Shown in pieces: positions 55,969 through 64,000 of a stretch of DNA of 64,000 nt; position 1 is the first letter of the stretch; each line of letters begins with the position of its first letter. The notes under the pieces were generated by a model. It had not been told where the DNA came from and did no database searches. It saw only the letters and a program-made list of their open reading frames with translations. This stretch comes from Pleurocapsa sp. PCC 7319 (GTDB lineage: Bacteria > Cyanobacteriota > Cyanobacteriia > Cyanobacteriales > Xenococcaceae), in contig NZ_KB235922.1 in NCBI RefSeq assembly GCF_000332195.1, forward strand, positions 1,299,902-1,363,901, in the 5' to 3' direction. The position numbers and the translations under genes were made by a program.

Positions 55969-57015
55969 CTACTCTACAGTTGTTAGCTTTTCCCGTTGCC
56001 AACGTAATTCGCTATCCAACAATTCATTACTTATTAAGTACTTAATATGAGCAATTCTTTGGTATTTAGTTCCTTCAAATTCCTCCAAGGTCAAGCCGAC
56101 TTTCTGATAGGCTTCATATAGTTCAGCGGCACCTTTACGAGCGTTCCACTGAGGCTGAAAATTAGGTAAAACTCTGGCAATTTTACTACAGTCAACTCGA
56201 TAACAACGCTTATCAGGACCAGCATCAGGAGCATATTCAATCCGACAGTTGGGAACTGTTGCTTGAACAATTTCAGCTAAATCACGAATTCGATAGTTAT
56301 CTTCGTTACGACCAACATTAAAAGCCTCGTTATGAATCAATTCTCGTGGTGCCTCAACTACAGCAATAAACGCTCTAGAGATATCTTCGATATGGACAAT
56401 AGGTCGCCAAGGAGTACCATCACTCTTGATGTATACTAAGCCCTTGGTAAATGCCCAAGCCGCTAAATTATTAAGTACTAAATCGAACCTTATTCTTGGT
56501 GATACACCATAGGCGGTAGCATTTCGCAAGAAGGTAGGACTAAAGTCATCGTCAGCAAGCTTACTAATTTCTCGTTCTGAGTTTACTTTAGACAGACCAT
56601 AAGGGGTAACGGGATTAAAATCCGATTTTTCATCGAGCCAATCTTCACCCCCTGCACCATAGTTGCTACAAGAAGAGGAGAAAACATAGCGAGTAACGCC
56701 AGCCTGCTTGGCTAATTTAGCTAGTTTAACCGAAGCTAAATAGTTAATATCCTCAGTTAACTGAGGATTGAGATTACCCAAAGGGTCATTAGAAAGACCA
56801 GCCAAATGAAATACGGCTTCAAATCCTGCTAAATCCTCTAATTCCACATCTCGAACGTCCTTCTTGATTTCAGGAATTTCCACAATTCCCTCACCAAAAG
56901 TACTTCTGGCATATAAATCAGTATCTAGACCGACGACATCATACCCTTTGTCGAGGAGCATTGGCACCATTAGTGTTCCAATGTACCCCTTGTGACCAGT
57001 CACCAATATTTTCAT
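55969..57015 (-). CDS. NAD-dependent sugar-nucleotide epimerase/dehydratase (extended SDR)
   Basis: The frame is open from 57054, but ATG 57015 is the real start. [13 protein letters not shown] begins there, and GGGAGGATC directly upstream is a strong Shine-Dalgarno sequence. That gives 348 residues. The NAD-binding GxxGxxG is GHKGYIG, the active-site Tyr and Lys are in YGLSKVNSE, and a Ser-rich [10 protein letters not shown] strand precedes them. C-terminal substrate-domain elements ([34 protein letters not shown]) are typical. It overlaps the rfbF frame by 77 bp, so the two are translationally linked. It probably dehydrates or epimerises the CDP-sugar made by RfbF. Confidence 0.92.
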   Translation of the reverse strand: MKILVTGHKGYIGTLMVPMLLDKGYDVVGLDTDLYARSTFGEGIVEIPEIKKDVRDVELEDLAGFEAVFHLAGLSNDPLGNLNPQLTEDINYLASVKLAKLAKQAGVTRYVFSSSCSNYGAGGEDWLDEKSDFNPVTPYGLSKVNSEREISKLADDDFSPTFLRNATAYGVSPRIRFDLVLNNLAAWAFTKGLVYIKSDGTPWRPIVHIEDISRAFIAVVEAPRELIHNEAFNVGRNEDNYRIRDLAEIVQATVPNCRIEYAPDAGPDKRCYRVDCSKIARVLPNFQPQWNARKGAAELYEAYQKVGLTLEEFEGTKYQRIAHIKYLISNELLDSELRWQREKLTTVE

Positions 57016-57793
57016 ATGTTTGATCCTCCCAAGTTTTCCAAGGTGCGTTACCACTAGCCCAAAGAGCTTCTAAGCGACGTTTATCTCTTAAGGTATCCAT
57101 GCATTGCCAGAAACCATCGTGTTTATAAGCCATCAATTGCCCATCTTTGGCTAATCTTTCTAATGGCTCTTTTTCCCACTGAGTTTTGTCCCCATCAATA
57201 TAGTCAAAGATTTCGGGTTCCAAAACAAAGAAAGCACCGTTAATCCAGCCCTCCTTAGTTTGAGGTTTTTCTGAAAATTCGGAGATCTGATTTCCAGCTA
57301 AATCCAAATGACCAAAACGCGCTGGAGGACGAACGGCAGTCAAAGTAGCGAGTTTACCATGAGAACGATGGAAAGCTAGCAACTCTTTCAAGTTGACATT
57401 GGAAACTCCGTCACCCCAAGTAAGCATAAATGTTTCCTGACCCATATAGGGAGCAAGACGTTTGATGCGTCCCCCAGTGTTGGTTTTAAGTCCTGTATCA
57501 ATTAGGTTTACGTTCCAATCTAATTGATAACCCCCATGAGTTTTAACCTTTCCGTCGCGGATATTGATAGTAAGGTTACTATTAATGGCGCAATAATCCA
57601 CCATATATTTTTTGATTACTGCACCTTTATAACCTAAAGCAATAGTAAAGTCTTTAAAGCCATACTTATAGTAGTGCATCATAATATGCCAGAGAATTGG
57701 TTGTCCGCCAATTTCTACCATTGGTTTGGGCTTGTTTTCCGTTTCTTCCGAGATACGAGTTCCTAGACCACCTGCAAGAAAGGCTACTTTCAT
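56939..57793 (-). CDS. rfbF: Glucose-1-phosphate cytidylyltransferase
   Basis: A 284-residue nucleotidyltransferase that makes CDP-glucose from CTP and glucose 1-phosphate. The N-terminal signature [25 protein letters not shown] binds the nucleotide. Further conserved are [37 protein letters not shown] and [18 protein letters not shown]. The usual enzyme ends near residue 257; the last 25 codons here are an extension that overlaps the start of the epimerase gene. It is the first gene of the leftward CDP-sugar group. Confidence 0.95.
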   Translation of the reverse strand: MKVAFLAGGLGTRISEETENKPKPMVEIGGQPILWHIMMHYYKYGFKDFTIALGYKGAVIKKYMVDYCAINSNLTINIRDGKVKTHGGYQLDWNVNLIDTGLKTNTGGRIKRLAPYMGQETFMLTWGDGVSNVNLKELLAFHRSHGKLATLTAVRPPARFGHLDLAGNQISEFSEKPQTKEGWINGAFFVLEPEIFDYIDGDKTQWEKEPLERLAKDGQLMAYKHDGFWQCMDTLRDKRRLEALWASGNAPWKTWEDQTYENIGDWSQGVHWNTNGANAPRQRV

Positions 57794-58053
57794 AATTTTT
57801 CCCTCGCTGTCAGCGAATGAGGTTCAAATAAAATCAGATAATTCTATTAATCAGCTAAGTAATATTATTTAATCAATACAAATTAGCTTTACGTTAAATT
57901 GATTGTAAATATACTGAGAGTCATTTTAGTTTAAAGTTTTTATAAAGCTATGGTGACAAAATCGTTCTAAATAAACTATTTGTATCTAAAATGAAATACC
58001 TAAGTTGTTTACAACCTTTTAAAACCAAGGAAATTACTCTCTTGATAAAAACT
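57794..58053. other. Intergenic region upstream of rfbF
   Basis: No gene, repeat or strong hairpin is seen. It should contain the rfbF operon promoter. Confidence 0.4.
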
Positions 58054-58830
58054 TTAAAAAGCTAGCATGGGATTTAACCAAGTTAAAACTTCTTGTTTCA
58101 ATTCCATTAAATTTCCAGAAAGTTTTTGATTTACCCACTGTCCGATCGCATCAAAAGGAGTGAATATTTCTCCTGTTTGCCAGCGAATATTTTGGCTCAG
58201 AGGTGTTAGATGAGTTCCGGTTAATGTACGCAAGGTGATCATCTCAGGGAAACGCTTTTGTAACACTGGATTTAAGTCAATAGTCTGATCGAGATCGTCC
58301 TGACTAAATTTAATCAAAAGGTTACGACGAATACAGTAATTATCGGCAATTAATTGTTCTGTTTGTAGCGGAGAAGGAATAAATTCAACATCAAAAACTG
58401 GACTAAGATCAAACTGTTCCATTAAAGGGATCGCTCTATTTGCAGGGTAATTATTAAACGAAATTAGAATGTTGCCAGCTCTTTCTACTTCATACAAGCT
58501 ACCAATCAAGAGATGTAATTTACATCCCATGCTATGACCAATACCATAGATTGGTAGATAACGTTTACCTAATCTATTGGTTTTTTGCAATCGTTCTAAC
58601 GCTGTTTCAAAACGGTTTAAAACTTCACGAGCGATCGCCAAATGATCGAAAGTATTAAGGAAAGGAGTAGCAACAATTCCGTAGCCAGCTTGAGCAATTT
58701 GCTCTAATATAGAAGAATAAGAAAACTGTGGAGCAGTAGCAACGAAGGCCCCACCTAAAAAATGCACGATCCCGATTATCTCTTGACGGGGAAGGTAAAC
58801 CCAGTTACCGGAGATTTCTTGCCATTCCAT
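58054..58830 (-). CDS. DUF1350 family protein (alpha/beta-hydrolase-like)
   Basis: A 258-residue protein of the DUF1350 family, found in cyanobacteria and plastids. Conserved parts are the N-terminal WVYLPRQEIIGIVHFLGGAFVATAPQFSYS, GYGIVATPFLNTFDHLAIAREV, the nucleophile-elbow-like YGIGHSMGCKLHLLIGS and ISFNNYPANRAIP. The fold resembles alpha/beta hydrolases with a GHSMG elbow; the substrate is unknown. It is a single gene, divergent from the PD-(D/E)XK gene. Confidence 0.93.
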   Translation of the reverse strand: MEWQEISGNWVYLPRQEIIGIVHFLGGAFVATAPQFSYSSILEQIAQAGYGIVATPFLNTFDHLAIAREVLNRFETALERLQKTNRLGKRYLPIYGIGHSMGCKLHLLIGSLYEVERAGNILISFNNYPANRAIPLMEQFDLSPVFDVEFIPSPLQTEQLIADNYCIRRNLLIKFSQDDLDQTIDLNPVLQKRFPEMITLRTLTGTHLTPLSQNIRWQTGEIFTPFDAIGQWVNQKLSGNLMELKQEVLTWLNPMLAF

Positions 58831-58955
58831 ATTATTAATAGTTTGGTAATTACTCTTAGTTTTACGATCAAGGTTAACTAATATTTAATTAACATAACTC
58901 ACTTGAATAAAATAAGTTATTAAGAAATAAAGATCGCTCATTATAGAGTATAAAT

Positions 58956-59732
58956 ATGCGAAAAAAATTAGATTTAATTCGTCTATCTCAAAGTCATTTA
59001 AACTTACTCAGTATTTGTCCTCCTAGGTTCCAACAGGTTTTTTTAGACTCTCTGGGTTCACTTCCCGATCCTCAACAAGAAGATAGTCTGAGATGGGGGA
59101 ACCGTTTTCACCTCCTGATGCAGCAAAAACAACTTGGATTACCGATCACATCTTTACTCGAATCTGATTCAGAGCTAGATCGTTCTATAACTGCGTTAAT
59201 TGATGCTGCTCCCCACATCTTGTCTCCAAAGGAAGACCTCTGGCGAGAAGCGGAACATTGTCGCACCTTAAGAAGTGGCAAATTTCTGTTGACGGTAATT
59301 TATGACTTATTGGTTGCTGAAAAAGAGCGAGCAACAATTTTTGACTGGAAAACCTATCGTCAGCCGCCTCGTCGCGATAAGTTGGCTCATGACTGGCAAA
59401 ACCGCTTATATCTGTATGTATTAGCAGAAACTTCTGATTATGCTCCCGAGCAAATCAAAATGATTTATTGGTTTGTTAAATCTGGCAAGCCACAAAGCAT
59501 GATCTTTAACTACAGTCAGCCACAACACCAACAAACTGAACAAGATTTAGCTGATTTATTAATTAACCTAGAAACATGGTGGCAAAATTACCAGGACTAC
59601 GAAGTTGATTTTCCTCATCGAACTAATTGCCAAGATAACTGTCCCTATAGTCATCTGTTAGCGGAGGAAAGTAAAGATCGCCATCAAGAATGGATCAGAT
59701 CAATTAACGAGATTGAGGAAATCTCTATTTAA
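58956..59732 (+). CDS. PD-(D/E)XK nuclease family protein
   Basis: A 258-residue protein with RecB/Cas4-like features: RLSQSHLNLLSICPPRFQQVF, then RWGNRFHLLMQQKQLG. The catalytic region has LLTVIYDLLV and TIFDWKTYRQPPRR (the D-x-K core), and NRLYLYVLAE is the usual QxxxY-like helix. The end has three Cys in NCQDNCPYS, with only CPPRF at the start as an additional Cys, so an iron-sulfur cluster is possible but doubtful. It may act in DNA repair. It is not next to cas or rec genes. Confidence 0.9.
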   Translation: MRKKLDLIRLSQSHLNLLSICPPRFQQVFLDSLGSLPDPQQEDSLRWGNRFHLLMQQKQLGLPITSLLESDSELDRSITALIDAAPHILSPKEDLWREAEHCRTLRSGKFLLTVIYDLLVAEKERATIFDWKTYRQPPRRDKLAHDWQNRLYLYVLAETSDYAPEQIKMIYWFVKSGKPQSMIFNYSQPQHQQTEQDLADLLINLETWWQNYQDYEVDFPHRTNCQDNCPYSHLLAEESKDRHQEWIRSINEIEEISI

Positions 59733-59826
59733 TTTAAAGTTTACCTCTGGCTAATATATTCGAGATCCTGATGGCGACCTGAGAAATATAATGCCGTGAC
59801 CGTTGGTCAATCTAGCAAGAGTTCTA

Positions 59827-60084
59827 TTATTTCTTGGTTGGATAGGCTAAGTTATCCTTTTGATTCTCCTCCCAGGTCATCGATTTTAAGGGTTGACCCT
59901 CAAATTTCTCGCTTTGAGCTACACGAAAGCAAGCTACGGGAAAAGTAGCCAGAAATAACAGCCAAATTCCGACTAAACCCCAAACATATTTGTACAAACC
60001 TCTTTTTTGTGAGGTCTCAACCATTATTTGTTGGCTATTGTTTAATTCGTCAGCAGATTGCTGTTGTTTTGTTTCTTTTAGCAT
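59827..60084 (-). CDS. Small single-span membrane protein, uncharacterised
   Basis: An 85-residue protein with a polar Gln/Asn-rich N-terminus, one membrane helix (about 32-53, VWGLVGIWLLFLATFPVACF) and a charged tail. No family is recognised. It is the last of three leftward genes that all encode small membrane proteins, spaced by 54 bp each, so it probably belongs to the same complex or pathway. Confidence 0.75.
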   Translation of the reverse strand: MLKETKQQQSADELNNSQQIMVETSQKRGLYKYVWGLVGIWLLFLATFPVACFRVAQSEKFEGQPLKSMTWEENQKDNLAYPTKK

Positions 60085-60138
60085 AAGGTTCTATTTGATA
60101 ATTGAACTGAAAAGTAATCTGACAAAATTCAGGTTGAA

Positions 60139-60612
60139 TTATTTAGGCATCAAAGGTAAATAGGGAAACAAAGGATGCCAGTTCATGACTGTGGCAGCAA
60201 CCAACAGAAAAATTAAACCAGAAAAAATTGTACGAGTTTTAATCTCGCGATCGCGCCATAACCAACTGAGAATTAGCCAACTTCCTAACCAGCTAATCAA
60301 TAATAGAGTTTCTTTGCCAGAATAACTCCCAATTTCTCCGTATAGGGGATCGGGGTTTTTACTGCCAGGAATCCATCCTCCCAAGTTCCAAACAATTTCA
60401 TTCCAAGTTTTGAAGATAGTCGTAAAATGCTGATTAACCATCATAAAAAAACAGCCAAAAGCAGCACTAACTAAAGCTGCGGCAGCTGAACCCGATGAAG
60501 AGGGCGGATGTTTTGCCCCTCTAGCTAATATCTGAGGAAAGTATCTCACGCGATCGCCTAGCTTGACGTACCAAGGTGAGAATTGCGAAGATGTCGATTG
60601 TTGTCTATTCAT
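60139..60612 (-). CDS. Uncharacterised membrane protein, middle gene of operon
   Basis: A 157-residue protein with about three membrane segments (about 42-62, 101-119, 128-148) and a polar loop with WIPGSKNPDPLYGEIGSYSG between the first two. The C-terminus MNWHPLFPYLPLMPK is Pro-rich. I do not recognise the family. The gene lies between the four-histidine membrane protein and the single-span protein, with 54 bp gaps on either side, which supports co-transcription. Confidence 0.78.
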   Translation of the reverse strand: MNRQQSTSSQFSPWYVKLGDRVRYFPQILARGAKHPPSSSGSAAAALVSAAFGCFFMMVNQHFTTIFKTWNEIVWNLGGWIPGSKNPDPLYGEIGSYSGKETLLLISWLGSWLILSWLWRDREIKTRTIFSGLIFLLVAATVMNWHPLFPYLPLMPK

Positions 60613-60666
60613 AAGCCCAAATAACTAAGCCAAGTAACACTAAGTAACTAACTGCAAAAATTTAAT

Positions 60667-61296
60667 CTATAGAGAGTGAATTCTAGCGACATTCAAACCA
60701 CTCACTAAACCGCCGATTGCAAAAAACATCATTGCCATTAAGCCCAGGCAAGTAGCTGTCAAGACCGTTCTGTGTTGTCTTTCCAAAATAGAATCGCCAT
60801 ACTTCCACAAACTCCAAGTACAAGCAATACCCAACGGCAGCGTAAATAGTACTGTGAACTCGTGATATTCCATAAAGAGATAATGAACCAAAGGAGTATT
60901 TTCCCTTAACCAAGCTCTTGCTCCATTAACAGGTGCACGGTAGCGCATATAGACCCAATTTCCCGAAGCAATAGCTAAAAAAGCTAAAAAACTCGCCCAA
61001 AAAGTTAAAGTACGCATCTGAGGTAAGATTTTGGCATTTCCTCTGAGCAACGGAAAAGCCATGTGTCCCGCATAAGCAATCACTACAACTGCTAATAAAG
61101 AGGCGCAACCATGAATTGCTCCCATATAACGTTGCCAGGGACTAGGACTGAGGAGATTAACCAATGGTAAAAAGAGAAATAAACCAGCTGATAATAAACT
61201 CAGACCATAGATGCAAACTGTTGCGATATCTTTCCGTTGAACTGGTCTCAAGACTTGTGAATCATGTGAATGAACTGCCATTGTTTCTTTGTTCAT
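60667..61296 (-). CDS. Uncharacterised polytopic membrane protein with conserved-looking histidines
   Basis: A 209-residue protein with five or six membrane segments (about 24-48, 58-83, 96-116, 137-158, 175-202). Histidines lie inside or at the edge of helices: His62 and His78 in AIHGCASLLAVV and AYAGHMAFP, and His138 and His145 in LVHYLFMEYHEF. Such spacing can serve as heme ligation in b-type cytochromes, but no family was recognised and this is inference. It heads the three-gene leftward operon. A degenerate small frame lies just upstream. Confidence 0.78.
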   Translation of the reverse strand: MNKETMAVHSHDSQVLRPVQRKDIATVCIYGLSLLSAGLFLFLPLVNLLSPSPWQRYMGAIHGCASLLAVVVIAYAGHMAFPLLRGNAKILPQMRTLTFWASFLAFLAIASGNWVYMRYRAPVNGARAWLRENTPLVHYLFMEYHEFTVLFTLPLGIACTWSLWKYGDSILERQHRTVLTATCLGLMAMMFFAIGGLVSGLNVARIHSL

Positions 61297-61336
61297 AAAG
61301 GTGATATTTCTCCAAATTATCTAGGTACAAAGGAAT

Positions 61337-61504
61337 TTATTGATTCGGTATTAGATTCTCAACGTAATTTTGATTCAACTGCACGAAGAGCAACAAAAGC
61401 AAACCAATGAATCCTTCAACAGCTACTATGAGAATTTCAGCTAATAATTGATATTAGTTAGCAATACCAATATCAGTAAGAAAATCATTCCAACTAGCTG
61501 TCAT
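61337..61504 (-). pseudogene. Small membrane-protein frame with an in-frame stop
   Basis: From ATG 61504 on the minus strand the frame encodes MTASWNDFLTDIGIAN, then TAA. It continues in the same frame as YQLLAEILIVAVEGFIGLLL LLFVQLNQNYVENLIPNQ-stop: 54 residues plus the internal stop. The second part is a clean single membrane helix with polar ends, placed 40 bp before the membrane-protein operon. It may be a small subunit gene killed by one nonsense change, or chance. Confidence 0.35.
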
Positions 61505-63335
<1,831 letters not shown>

Positions 63336-63337
<2 letters not shown>

Positions 63338-63368
63338 TCAGTAATCAGTAATCAGTAATCAGTAATCA
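63336..63368. repeat. Heptamer STRR (AATCAGT) between atpD and atpC
   Basis: AATCAGT is repeated four times without a mismatch, beginning in the atpD stop codon. It is a textbook short tandemly repeated heptamer within a highly expressed operon. Confidence 0.8.
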
Positions 63369-63451
63369 ACTACCAGTTAGCTTAGATTGATTGCTGATAA
63401 CTGTCTACTTGACGCTGATTAATAATAGATTAATAAATAATAGTTAAACAA

Positions 63452-63862
63452 ATGGCGTTAACCGTAAAAGTAATTACTCCAGACAAAACAGTCTTGGACG
63501 ATCAAGTAGAAGAGATTATTCTACCCAGCACCACTGGACAATTAGGGGTTCTTTCTGGTCACGCTCCTCTCCTAACTGCCTTAGAGGTTGGCGTAATGCG
63601 CGTTCGTCCAGATAAGGACTGGAAAGCGATCGCTCTGATGGGAGGGTTTGCTGAAGTAGAAAATAATGAAATCAAAATCTTAGTTAACGGAGCTGAATTA
63701 GGAGATAACATCGATAAAGATACTGCTCGTACAGAGTTTGAAAAGGCTCAAGCTCGTTTCCAGCAAGTCGAAAATAGTGACGTTCGCCAAGAGAAAATCC
63801 AGGCAGAAACTGCTATGAAGAAAGCCAGGGCTCGTTTTCAGGCTGCTGGTGGTATGGTTTAA
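63452..63862 (+). CDS. atpC: ATP synthase F1 subunit epsilon
   Basis: A 136-residue subunit of the central stalk that modulates ATPase activity. The N-terminal beta-sandwich has [45 protein letters not shown]. The C-terminal helical hairpin (about 90-130) is rich in Ala, Lys and Glu. The length is typical for cyanobacteria (cyanobacterial name atpE). It is co-transcribed with atpD. Confidence 0.97.
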   Translation: MALTVKVITPDKTVLDDQVEEIILPSTTGQLGVLSGHAPLLTALEVGVMRVRPDKDWKAIALMGGFAEVENNEIKILVNGAELGDNIDKDTARTEFEKAQARFQQVENSDVRQEKIQAETAMKKARARFQAAGGMV

Positions 63863-63911
63863 ATTAGGATGTTAATTCGTTGTTAAGCGAAAAAAACTGT
63901 ACTCAAAAAAA

Positions 63912-63939
63912 AGGGCAGAATTTAATGTTGTTCTGCCCT
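63912..63939 (+). terminator. Terminator of the atpD-atpC transcript
   Basis: AGGGCAGAA (63912-63920) pairs with TTCTGCCCT (63931-63939) around a 10-nt loop, preceded by a run of A. The downstream T tract is poor, so termination may be better in the opposite direction, where the A run becomes T. Confidence 0.65.
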
Positions 63940-64000
63940 AATCTATTTGATTATTTAAGAGAAATTATAATATTGGATTTAGAAGCTAAGATTTCGAAAA

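Overview
The window is chromosomal DNA from a cyanobacterium. The evidence is the very frequent HIP1 palindrome GCGATCGC, a separate atpB-atpE type ATP synthase pair (beta and epsilon), an NdhF1-type NDH-1 subunit, cyanobacterial families such as DUF4278, DUF1350 and DUF3131, and heptameric STRR repeats in many spacers. Low G+C and the gene content fit a Pleurocapsales- or Stanieria-like organism, but that placement is an inference. I see no rRNA, tRNA, CRISPR array or intact transposase.

Layout. 303-2228 is mnmG. About 2.5-24.2 kb is a large cell-surface polysaccharide locus: five small methyltransferases, a sulfotransferase, a Wzx-like flippase, GT4 and GT2 glycosyltransferases, an EpsG-like polymerase, a beta-helix polysaccharide-active protein, a single and a triple DUF3131 protein, and a cellulose-synthase-like GT2. 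That GT2 carries an RsbW-type ATPase domain inserted inside its catalytic domain. 24.5-31.3 kb holds a frameshifted small membrane protein, a MerR-pentapeptide fusion, a large RTX protein, YjbQ and a probable outer-membrane protein. 31.6-37.7 kb is a signalling block: a heme-type CxxCH hybrid kinase, a REC-SpoIIE (RsbU-like) phosphatase and a STAS (RsbV-like) protein. 38-45.6 kb holds Nudix, a zinc metalloprotease-like protein, ndhF, a LeuB-family dehydrogenase and a sodium:solute symporter.

43.4-49.1 kb is a gene graveyard among small intact genes. It contains AraC and SDR remnants abutting each other, a ClpP fragment fused to foreign sequence, a ROK-kinase remnant with an internal deletion, and an Excalibur fragment. 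49-53 kb has a DUF1460 protein, a TPR protein, a Bax1-like DUF790 nuclease, an XRE regulator and MITE-like repeats. 53.2-57.8 kb is a CDP-sugar C-methylation cluster (rfbF, epimerase/dehydratase, two C-methyltransferases). 58-61.5 kb has DUF1350, a PD-(D/E)XK nuclease and an uncharacterised operon of small membrane proteins. The window ends with atpD and atpC.

The most interesting hypothesis is a partner-switching circuit that acts directly on a polysaccharide synthase. An RsbU-like phosphatase and an RsbV-like STAS protein are encoded about 12-16 kb from a glycan synthase that carries an internal RsbW-like domain and has no PilZ domain.
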